From Deltaproteobacteria bacterium (GTDB lineage: Bacteria; Desulfobacterota; Desulfobacteria; Desulfobacterales; ETH-SRB1), in NCBI GenBank assembly GCA_030627475.1, contig DAOURZ010000050.1, positions 1-7,924 of the forward strand: a stretch of 7,924 nt of DNA, written 5' to 3'. Positions 1 to 6,231 of the stretch are shown in pieces. The notes below the pieces were generated by a model that was not told the origin of the DNA, made no database searches, and saw only the letters and a program-made list of their open reading frames with translations. The position numbers and the translations under genes are program-made. Numbering within the stretch: position 1 is the stretch's first letter; each line of letters starts with the position of its first letter.

Positions 1-32
1 AAGCGCAGGAATATCGGAATATTCCTGCGCTT
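1..32. repeat. Perfect 14-bp inverted repeat (hairpin) at left edge
   Basis: Bases 1-14 (AAGCGCAGGAATAT) are the exact reverse complement of 19-32, separated by the 4-base loop CGGA. The right arm is followed by ACGCAACGCAGTTAGGCG and not by a T-tract, so on the plus strand it does not look like an intrinsic terminator. The stem may continue beyond the left edge, because the sequence starts exactly at its first base. It could be the core of a larger intergenic palindromic repeat, or a terminator or processing hairpin of an upstream gene. The palindrome itself is certain; its role is unknown. Confidence 0.85.
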
Positions 33-71
33 ACGCAACGCAGTTAGGCGGGATGAATCGGTGTTTAAAAA

Positions 72-1709
72 ATGATTTTTATTCCCACTCTTTTAATATC
101 CATGTTTATCACAATTGCCCTGATCCCTTTTTTAAAGGGTTTGGCGATCAGGGTGAACGTTATGGACGTTCCAAATCAGAGGAAGGTTCACTCCTGCCCT
201 ATGCCGAAAAGCGGTGGAATAGCAATGGCACTGGGTGTGCTTGTTCCGATTCTTTTCTGGGTACCTACGACTGAATTTGTAAGTGCTGTCCTGATTGGAG
301 CTGGAATTATAGTCTTTTTCGGACTGATTGATGATATCAGGAACCTCGAATGGAAAACAAAGCTTGCCGGCCAATGTGTTGGTGCTTTGGTTGTTATTCT
401 ATATGGGGGCGTAAAAATTAAGAGCCTGGGTATGCTTCTTCCAAATGACGTCCTCCTGCCAGATTGGTTTGCTATACCGTTTACGCTTATTGCTATTGTT
501 GGGGTGACCAATGCTATCAACCTCTCCGACGGTCTTGATGGGCTGGCCGGAGGCATATCCCTTCTCAGCTTTATCTGTATCGGATGTCTGGCCTATTGTG
601 GTGAGAATATCGTTGTTGCTTTATTATCAATTGCGATAGTTGGGGCGATTTTGGGTTTTCTCAGATTCAATACTTATCCGGCTGTCCTGTTTATGGGTGA
701 TGCAGGGAGTCAGCTTCTCGGTTTTCTTGCGGTGACTTTTTCCCTGACTCTTACTCAGGGAAATACTTTTTATACCACTCTTTTACCATTAATTCTTTTG
801 GGATTTCCCGTGTTGGACACACTGACCGTTATGTTTGAACGTTTGGCCAGGGGCAGGTCAATTTTTGCAGCGGATAAAAATCATTTTCATCACAAACTTA
901 TACGCTTAGGCCTTTATCATACAGAAGCTGTTCTTGTTATTTACATATTTCAGGCCTTTCTGGTTACCTTTGCTTTTATTTTCAGGTTCTACTCGGAATG
1001 GTTTTTTTTGATTTTTTACATATTTTTTTCAACAGGTATTCTTTCCGGATTTTTTATTGCAAAAAAGAAAGGCTGGAGATTCAAGCGATATGATCTTGTT
1101 GATAGGGTTATCAAGGGACGGCTAAGAATACTTAAAGAGAAAAACATCCTTATAAAGGTTTCCTCCAGAATCATTGAGGCAGGTATCCCTTTGTTGCTGC
1201 TTTTTACCTGTTTTCTTCCCACAAGCATACCCACATATTTCTCATTCATTTCAATGGCTCTTTTTGGACTGCTTTTTGTAACGTTTTGCATCAATAAGAA
1301 ATGGATGAGCGCTGCGCTGAGATTGATTTTATATCCATTGATTCCTGTTATATTATACTGGGGTGATATGGATATGGTCGTCTGGATGAATGATAATTTG
1401 GTAGTGCCTTATAACCTTTCTTTTGGCTTTCTGTTCTTTTTTGTTATTTTGACGCTCAAATTAACGAGGAGAAAAAACGGGTTTAAAAGTACCCCTATGG
1501 ACTTTCTGATCCTTTTTATTGCATTGGTGGTACCGAATTTTCCGGATAAACAGATTCAAAGTTACCACATGGGCCTAATGGCAGCCAAAATTATCTTCTT
1601 TTTTTTCAGTTATGAGATTCTGATAGGAGAGCTTCGTGTGAATTTGAACAAACTCGGAGCGGCTACCATGCTGGCTTTGGTGATTATAAGTGTCAGGGGG
1701 ATACTTTAA
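72..1709 (+). CDS. WecA/MraY-superfamily polyprenyl-phosphate sugar-1-phosphate transferase with C-terminal membrane extension
   Basis: This integral inner-membrane enzyme is predicted to transfer a HexNAc-1-phosphate (or similar sugar-phosphate) from a UDP-sugar to undecaprenyl phosphate, the first step of lipid-linked polysaccharide assembly. Family motifs appear in order: DVPNQRKVH (residues 32-40) and PKSGG (45-49) on the first cytosolic loop; the Asp pair in GLIDD (84-88); NAINLSDGLDGLAGG (147-161); NTYPAVLFMGDAGS (200-213) with the catalytic-region Asp; and the His cluster NHFHHKL (270-276) of the sugar-nucleotide loop. The usual enzyme ends near residue 330. Here about 215 further residues follow: a basic cytosolic stretch (331-365), then several hydrophobic segments (about 371-406, 415-430, 449-463, 476-488, 502-518, 528-542). 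ATG 72 is chosen because an in-frame TAA lies just upstream at 66-68 and the N-terminal helix starts at once. No good Shine-Dalgarno is seen. It is first of six same-strand genes, 45 bases before the export gene. The donor sugar cannot be told from sequence. Confidence 0.93.
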   Translation: MIFIPTLLISMFITIALIPFLKGLAIRVNVMDVPNQRKVHSCPMPKSGGIAMALGVLVPILFWVPTTEFVSAVLIGAGIIVFFGLIDDIRNLEWKTKLAGQCVGALVVILYGGVKIKSLGMLLPNDVLLPDWFAIPFTLIAIVGVTNAINLSDGLDGLAGGISLLSFICIGCLAYCGENIVVALLSIAIVGAILGFLRFNTYPAVLFMGDAGSQLLGFLAVTFSLTLTQGNTFYTTLLPLILLGFPVLDTLTVMFERLARGRSIFAADKNHFHHKLIRLGLYHTEAVLVIYIFQAFLVTFAFIFRFYSEWFFLIFYIFFSTGILSGFFIAKKKGWRFKRYDLVDRVIKGRLRILKEKNILIKVSSRIIEAGIPLLLLFTCFLPTSIPTYFSFISMALFGLLFVTFCINKKWMSAALRLILYPLIPVILYWGDMDMVVWMNDNLVVPYNLSFGFLFFFVILTLKLTRRKNGFKSTPMDFLILFIALVVPNFPDKQIQSYHMGLMAAKIIFFFFSYEILIGELRVNLNKLGAATMLALVIISVRGIL

Positions 1710-1744
1710 ATAAAATAGAATTTTTATTTTTGGACAGGATATAC

Positions 1745-1750
1745 AGGAGG
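1745..1750 (+). promoter_or_regulatory. Strong Shine-Dalgarno of the export-protein gene
   Basis: AGGAGG sits 4 bases before the ATG at 1755 and is the best ribosome-binding site in the window. It supports that start and suggests efficient translation of the export protein compared with the upstream transferase, which has no clear site. Confidence 0.8.
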
Positions 1751-1754
1751 GTTT

Positions 1755-2327
1755 ATGAAGAGTCCGCGGTTGTTTATGGGTTTGTTGTTTTTAGTCGCTT
1801 TATTTGGTATGGATTTTATTTTTTCTCAGGAAGGAGAAACCGCCGAAGATTACCTTATTTACCCTGCAGATGTGTTGGAAATCTCTGTTTACGGAGAGAA
1901 TGAATTGACCCGAAAATTGATTGTTCGTCCGGATGGAAAGATCTCTTTCCCGTTGATAGGTGATATAAAGGTTGCCGGACACTCACCATCTGAAGTGAAG
2001 GCAATTATTGACAAGAAAGTCAGCGTCTTTATTCCTGAAGCGATTTCTGCCGTGATCGTAGAGCAGCCGGGGAGTCTGAAATATTATGTTGTGGGTCAGG
2101 TCGCCAGGCCCGGAATGTTTAACGTTGCTTCCTCATTAACTGTTTTACAGGCATTATCTCTGGCCGGGGGTCTCAAAACCTTTGCGGATGAAAACAGTAT
2201 AATAATCATACGAGGTCACGGAAAGGATGCCAAAAACATTTCGTTCGATTACAGCCTGGTAAAGAAGGGTAAGCATCTGGAGCAAAATATCTTGCTGGAA
2301 AGGGGCGATGTGGTTCTGGTTCCTTAG
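1755..2327 (+). CDS. Short polysaccharide export (OPX/Wza-like) periplasmic protein
   Basis: A Wza/GumB-family export protein, predicted to form a periplasmic ring guiding polymer to the outer membrane. Residues 1-24 are a signal-peptide-like segment with basic start (MKSPR) and hydrophobic core; the cleavage site is unclear and there is no lipobox cysteine. In fact the protein contains no cysteine. The Poly_export domain spans about 33-103 (YPADVLEISVYG, then RPDGKISFPLIGD). One SLBB domain follows (YYVVGQVARPG, 110-120, then TVLQALSLAGG, 129-139). The chain ends with the typical GDVVLVP (184-190). At 190 residues it lacks both the second SLBB and the C-terminal amphipathic helix that lets E. 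coli Wza (roughly 380 aa) cross the outer membrane. This size is common in export proteins of exosortase-associated loci. The next gene encodes a beta-barrel that could supply the missing pore. The start is fixed by AGGAGG at 1745-1750. Confidence 0.93.
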   Translation: MKSPRLFMGLLFLVALFGMDFIFSQEGETAEDYLIYPADVLEISVYGENELTRKLIVRPDGKISFPLIGDIKVAGHSPSEVKAIIDKKVSVFIPEAISAVIVEQPGSLKYYVVGQVARPGMFNVASSLTVLQALSLAGGLKTFADENSIIIIRGHGKDAKNISFDYSLVKKGKHLEQNILLERGDVVLVP

Positions 2328-2368
2328 GTAATCCCTGTGACGTTTGACAAAAATAGAGGGTTCGGTAT

Positions 2369-3562
2369 ATGTTTAGCGGCTTGTTGAAAAGTTTTTTAAT
2401 TATATTGGCAGCTTTTATTTCAGTGTTTTTATTTTCTGCTCCATCCTGGAGTGCTGATTGGGAGGTTTCACCCTGCGTTACAATAATTGAAGAGTATGAT
2501 GACAATATAGATTTTTCCGTTGATGAGAAAAAGCGCTATGACTGGGTTACCTATGTGAAACCAAGGGTAGAAGGTATATACCGAACTGAAAGATTTAGTC
2601 TGTTTTTTGACTCGGGCATAAAAGCGGAAAAATATGTTAATTGCGATGATAAGGATAAACTTGAGCTCAATACCATTGATCATGATCACAAAATAGCTTT
2701 ATTATATGCTCTTTCAGGTAGCTTGAGTTTGAGGACAGGGGGGTACCTCAAGGAAGACGTAACGGGAGATGACTCGGGAGATGACTCGGGAGATTGGGAA
2801 GACCGCCGAAAGTTTGGAGGCAACCTGGGATTTAACTATGTTTTTTCGATGCGTTTTAAGCTTTCCGGAGATTGGATCCGTAAATATATCAAGAATCCGG
2901 ACGATCCTGATTATAATTATGAACGAGTAAGAACCGACACTTTGAAACTGGCTCCTCAGTATGTGTTAAGCCCTCGGACCAGCCTGTTTCTCAATCTGGA
3001 ATATAACAATACGGAACATGAGAAAAACTTTGCAACCGATGAGCTTGACAAATCTATCGTTGATTACAATATCAGTCCTTCTTTTCGTCATGATTTTACA
3101 GAGAATTTTTATGTTTCCGGGAAAGCCGGCTATTATCATGCTGAGAAGAACATTGAAAGTGATGAAGAAAGCCGGAATGATTTTTTCTTTAAACTTTCAT
3201 TCCATAAAGACTGGGAGAGGGTATCAATGGAACTGCTGACAAGCAGAAAATATTACGGTGTCGAAGATGAAAAGAGAGATAAACTTGTTTTAAAAGGGAG
3301 TTACCGGTTTAGTGATAGATTAAGGAGTGGTCTAATTGCTACTTTTCGCAGAAATCACGACGGGGATAACAAATATAATAACAGTGATTATTATATTGTA
3401 TCTCCTTCTCTTAGTTATAATTTGACCCCAAGCGTCACATTGAAAGCGTCTGCGGACTATTCAAAGGAAGATTACGATAAGCGCAGTAACGAGGACAGGG
3501 AACGTTTCATGGCGAGGCTATTTTTGAATTTTACATGGCCTCGGTTTTGGAGTGGTCATTAA
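2369..3562 (+). CDS. Outer-membrane beta-barrel protein of the exopolysaccharide locus
   Basis: A predicted outer-membrane barrel, probably the export porin partner of the short OPX protein or the 'PEP-CTERM system-associated' barrel type found in XrtA loci. Residues 1-29 form a clear signal peptide: hydrophobic core 9-22 and SAPSWSA cleaved before D30. The mature part opens with EVSPCVTIIEEYDDNI, resembling the start of TIGR03016/EpsL-like proteins. It then alternates short amphipathic stretches with polar, Asp/Asn/Lys-rich turns (for example FKLSGDWIRKY, SLFLNLEYNN, FYVSGKAGYYH, VTLKASADYSK), as expected for transmembrane beta strands. It ends ARLFLNFTWPRFW, an aromatic final strand, with a four-residue tail. 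Mature length (about 368 aa) fits a 16-18 stranded barrel; the strand count is an estimate. Residues 133-142 carry a GDDS repeat encoded by a 12-bp tandem repeat. Start ATG 2369 has GAGGG (2356-2360) 8 bases upstream. The exact pore function is inferred from neighbours. Confidence 0.82.
   Translation: MFSGLLKSFLIILAAFISVFLFSAPSWSADWEVSPCVTIIEEYDDNIDFSVDEKKRYDWVTYVKPRVEGIYRTERFSLFFDSGIKAEKYVNCDDKDKLELNTIDHDHKIALLYALSGSLSLRTGGYLKEDVTGDDSGDDSGDWEDRRKFGGNLGFNYVFSMRFKLSGDWIRKYIKNPDDPDYNYERVRTDTLKLAPQYVLSPRTSLFLNLEYNNTEHEKNFATDELDKSIVDYNISPSFRHDFTENFYVSGKAGYYHAEKNIESDEESRNDFFFKLSFHKDWERVSMELLTSRKYYGVEDEKRDKLVLKGSYRFSDRLRSGLIATFRRNHDGDNKYNNSDYYIVSPSLSYNLTPSVTLKASADYSKEDYDKRSNEDRERFMARLFLNFTWPRFWSGH
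2763..2794 (+). repeat. 12-bp in-frame tandem repeat inside the barrel gene
   Basis: The unit CGGGAGATGACT occurs twice in full and then for 8 more bases (about 2.7 copies, no mismatch). Because the unit is a multiple of three it encodes repeated Gly-Asp-Asp-Ser in residues 133-142 without breaking the frame. It falls in a turn of the barrel, likely a surface or periplasmic loop. Copy number could vary between strains. Confidence 0.85.
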
Positions 3563-3578
3563 GGAACGGAGATAAGAA

Positions 3579-5288
3579 ATGCAACAACAAACACAACTTT
3601 CTATCGACTATATTGCGATATTGCGAAGAAGAATCCACTGGTTGATCTGGCCGGCACTAATGATTTTTCTTGTGGTTGCAGTGGTGGCCATCTCTTTGCC
3701 AAATGTGTATAAGTCTGAGGCTACTATTATGATTGAGGAGCAACAGATAGCAGAAGGATTGGTTCCGTCCACAGTCACCACATACGCTGATCAGAGAATC
3801 CAGACTATCAAACGAGAGGCGATGAGCAGATCCAAGATACTGGATCTGGTTAAAAAGTTTGATCTCTATCCGGACCAGAGGCAAAAGATCAGCATTGATG
3901 CATTGGTGAAGAAGGTGAAGGAGTCTATCAGCGTAATACCTCTAAGTGCCTCTGTTAAAACGGGAAAGTCTAATCGCTCTGGCTCTGTTACTATTGCCTT
4001 TATTCTTTCTTTTGAGGGGAAAAACCCACGTAAAGTGCAAGCTGTTGTTAATGATCTGGCCGCTTTTTTCCTATCCAAAAACCTGAAGGCCAGACAAGCA
4101 AGCGCTAAGGGTACAACCGATTTTTTGCAAAAGCAGGTTGGGAAGGCAAGGCAGAGCGTTTCTGAACTGGATAGAGAAATTGCGAAATTTAAAGAGGCTC
4201 ATATAGAAGAGCTTCCTGAATTTATGCAACTAAATCTGCAAAAGGTAGAAAAAATTAACGAGAAAATAAATAATGCTGATCAACAGATACTTGCTCTTCA
4301 AGAACAGAGCATTCTGGTAAAATATAAACTTGCTTTTGTGGATCCACACTCCGGAGTGGGGGGACGGGTTTTGTCGAATGAAGAAAAGCTTCAAGAGTTG
4401 GAGCTGAGGTATACCGGGCTTAAATCCAAATATTCGGAAAAACATCCAAAAGTTAATGCCCTGAAAAAAGAAATAGAGATTTTAAGAAACATGGTAGAAC
4501 AGTTTCAGGATCTGAATCAGAAAAAAAACAGATTAAAAGAACTGGAACAGAATCTTGCCCAATTGCTTTCCAGATATAGCGATCAACATCCTGTGGTACG
4601 CAGGATCAAGACAGAAATTAAGGAGCTCAAAAAAGAAATTGAAGTCGAAGAGAGCTATAGGAACAATCTTGAGAAAACAGACAAAGTGAATATTCGTAAT
4701 GTTACAAATCCGGCGTACATAAACCTGCAGTCGGAACTTGACCGGATAAATTTACGCTTGGCATCTCTGGAAAATGAGAAGAAAGCTCTAATAGAGGAAG
4801 AAAAACAGATTTACGTCAAGCTTAGAACCATGCCCGATGTGGAAAAGCGATATAAAGATCTCCTTATGGATCGTGAAAATGTCAAACGAAATCTTAATGA
4901 ATTACAAAGAAAGTTGCAAGTGGCAATGGTAGCGGAAGGTATGGAGGAAGGCCAATTAGGAGAGAATTTTACCATGACGCAACCTCCATTTCTGCCGGAT
5001 GAGCCGTATAAACCGAACCGTATTGCCATAATGCTTTTAGGGCTTATTCTCGGCATGGGGGTCAGCGTAGGAATGGCTGCGTTAAGGGAATATACCGATC
5101 ATTCTGTCCGGCTGCCGGAAGAGATCGAAAGGTTGAGCGGTCATGCCGTACTTGCTATAATTCCCCACATGCAGTCCCCCGGGGAGCAAAGGAAAAAAAT
5201 AGTAAAGTCTATTTTCATCATGTTAGCGATTATCGGTGTTTTGGCTATTGGATTAACCATTTTCTATTATTTTATGAAAGGCTGTTGA
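3579..5288 (+). CDS. Wzz/GNVR-family polysaccharide chain-length determinant (XrtA-locus type)
   Basis: An inner-membrane polysaccharide co-polymerase with a large periplasmic coiled coil, predicted to control chain length and to work with the tyrosine kinase encoded next. Features in order: cytosolic start and DYIAILRRR (10-18); TM1 (about 21-40); Wzz-type beta region beginning YKSEATIMIEE (44-54); a long helical section (about 170-450) with heptad-like Leu/Glu/Lys pattern; the Pro-rich motif PPFLPDEPYKPNR (469-481); TM2 (481-501); a short cytosolic loop with EYTDHSVRLPEEIERLSG (504-521); and a third hydrophobic helix (542-565) ending MKGC. The loop resembles the post-TM segment of GNVR proteins, but no kinase domain is fused; the kinase is separate downstream. 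Inside the coiled coil the YSxxHPxV element appears twice (285-292 and 333-340). At 569 aa it is longer than classical Wzz (about 330 aa). CGGAGA at 3567-3572, 6 bases before the ATG, supports the start; the gene begins 16 bases after the barrel stop. Confidence 0.93.
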   Translation: MQQQTQLSIDYIAILRRRIHWLIWPALMIFLVVAVVAISLPNVYKSEATIMIEEQQIAEGLVPSTVTTYADQRIQTIKREAMSRSKILDLVKKFDLYPDQRQKISIDALVKKVKESISVIPLSASVKTGKSNRSGSVTIAFILSFEGKNPRKVQAVVNDLAAFFLSKNLKARQASAKGTTDFLQKQVGKARQSVSELDREIAKFKEAHIEELPEFMQLNLQKVEKINEKINNADQQILALQEQSILVKYKLAFVDPHSGVGGRVLSNEEKLQELELRYTGLKSKYSEKHPKVNALKKEIEILRNMVEQFQDLNQKKNRLKELEQNLAQLLSRYSDQHPVVRRIKTEIKELKKEIEVEESYRNNLEKTDKVNIRNVTNPAYINLQSELDRINLRLASLENEKKALIEEEKQIYVKLRTMPDVEKRYKDLLMDRENVKRNLNELQRKLQVAMVAEGMEEGQLGENFTMTQPPFLPDEPYKPNRIAIMLLGLILGMGVSVGMAALREYTDHSVRLPEEIERLSGHAVLAIIPHMQSPGEQRKKIVKSIFIMLAIIGVLAIGLTIFYYFMKGC

Positions 5289-5334
5289 AATTTTTGAACG
5301 ATTGTTTTTACATTCATTTCTGATTGCCTGATTG

Positions 5335-5338
5335 GGAG
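5335..5338 (+). promoter_or_regulatory. Shine-Dalgarno deciding the kinase start
   Basis: GGAG lies 5 bases before ATG 5344. It overlaps the coding sequence that would result from an in-frame TTG at 5332, so translation most likely begins at 5344, not at the TTG. The resulting N-terminus (MSEIKKALEKA) matches the conserved start of XrtA-associated kinases. Confidence 0.75.
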
Positions 5339-5343
5339 ATAAC

Positions 5344-6171
5344 ATGAGTGAAATAAAAAAAGCCCTGGAAAAGGCCAGGAAAGAAAAAAAAACTCTTTCA
5401 AAAGAAGCGTTGGAACATGCCGGGGGAATAAAAAATTTACCTGAAGATATTATTGCGTCAAACAAGGTTTTTTTACCAGCTTATTCTCAGACAAAATCTG
5501 TACAAGTTGACCTCAAGAAACTGATTAACAGAAAGGTCTTTTCTATTCTTAAAAAAGATGAGGTGGCCGACCAATATAAGTTTCTTATGACCAGGATTCT
5601 TAACAAGACAAGACCTGATGGGCATAATACCATTGAGATTACCAGTTTCAAGGAGGGAGAGGGAAAGAGTCTTACCTGTGTTAACCTGGCCATTACTTTG
5701 GCCAGGGAGTCTCGACAAACTGTCTTGCTGGTTGATATGGATTTGCGCAGGCCAAGCATTCACAGCATACTTGGCATTGGTAGCACACCTGGACTGAAAG
5801 ACTACTTTCTGAACGCCACACCTGTTAAAGAGATGTTGATCCACCCAGGTATAGAACGTTTGACTGTTCTGCCGGCTGGAGGCCGCATGGATAATTCTAC
5901 TGAGATCATGGATTCCCACCGCATGGAGGCTTTAATCCATGAAATCAAAACCCGCTACAAGGATCGTTATATTATCTTTGATGCTCCTGCCTTGAACGTC
6001 TGTTCGGATCCACTGATTCTTGCCTCCCACGTGGATACGATCGCACTGGTAGCCCGTTCCGGCTACACAACCACTGAAGATATCACCTCGGGGATGGCGT
6101 TGCTCAAGGATAAGAACATTTTAGGTATAATTTTGAATGATAGTGGAATTAGCAGGGGATGGACGTATTAG
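5344..6171 (+). CDS. BY-kinase-like P-loop protein (CpsD/CapB/EpsG type), XrtA-associated
   Basis: A cytosolic bacterial tyrosine-kinase-family ATPase predicted to partner with the chain-length protein encoded 55 bases upstream. The N-terminus (MSEIKKALEKARKEKK) is the charged helix seen in XrtA-locus kinases. VADQYKFLMTRIL (74-86) corresponds to the E-x-Y-R-x-L-R-T oligomerisation region. The P-loop is EGEGKS (104-109, K108). The BY-kinase Walker A' is VLLVDMDLRRP (127-137, D131 and D133). Walker B is YIIFDAPA (209-216, D213). These motifs separate it from MinD/ParA relatives, but homology alone does not prove kinase activity. The C-terminus is short (ILNDSGISRGWTY) with a single terminal Tyr275 in place of the usual cluster of several tyrosines. 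Length from ATG 5344 is 275 aa, normal for a stand-alone kinase domain. There is no membrane segment, so the activating membrane partner must be supplied in trans. Confidence 0.9.
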   Translation: MSEIKKALEKARKEKKTLSKEALEHAGGIKNLPEDIIASNKVFLPAYSQTKSVQVDLKKLINRKVFSILKKDEVADQYKFLMTRILNKTRPDGHNTIEITSFKEGEGKSLTCVNLAITLARESRQTVLLVDMDLRRPSIHSILGIGSTPGLKDYFLNATPVKEMLIHPGIERLTVLPAGGRMDNSTEIMDSHRMEALIHEIKTRYKDRYIIFDAPALNVCSDPLILASHVDTIALVARSGYTTTEDITSGMALLKDKNILGIILNDSGISRGWTY

Positions 6172-6231
6172 CAAAACAAAAATTCGAAATTGGATTTCGG
6201 ATTTATTCTTGACTTAGGTATTTAGTAGATT

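Noticed and set aside
53..274. Plus-strand 73-codon frame overlapping the start of the transferase gene
   Set aside because: It has no Shine-Dalgarno and is Gly/Ser/Cys-rich without family resemblance, and the overlapping frame carries conserved WecA motifs from residue 32.
188..556. Minus-strand open frame of 122 codons opposite the transferase gene
   Set aside because: Antisense shadow of the conserved catalytic region; Pro/Ser/Ile-rich translation with no domain-like pattern.
1708..1729. AT-only inverted repeat AAATAAAA-TAGAAT-TTTTATTT between the transferase and export genes, a possible terminator
   Set aside because: The 8-bp stem has no G or C and would be very weak. A strong Shine-Dalgarno and a co-directional pathway gene follow at once.
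2344..2371. Perfect TTGACA (2344-2349) before the barrel gene, a possible -35 box
   Set aside because: The only -10-like match at suitable spacing (TATATG, 2366-2371) overlaps the start codon, so a transcript from it would lack the ribosome-binding site and start.
5332..5343. TTG start at 5332 for the kinase, adding four residues
   Set aside because: It lies upstream of and overlaps the GGAG site that serves ATG 5344, and the family N-terminus begins at the later ATG.
5473..5919. Minus-strand open frame of 148 codons opposite the kinase gene
   Set aside because: It lies fully antisense to a well-supported gene with intact Walker motifs, and its translation shows no recognisable domain.
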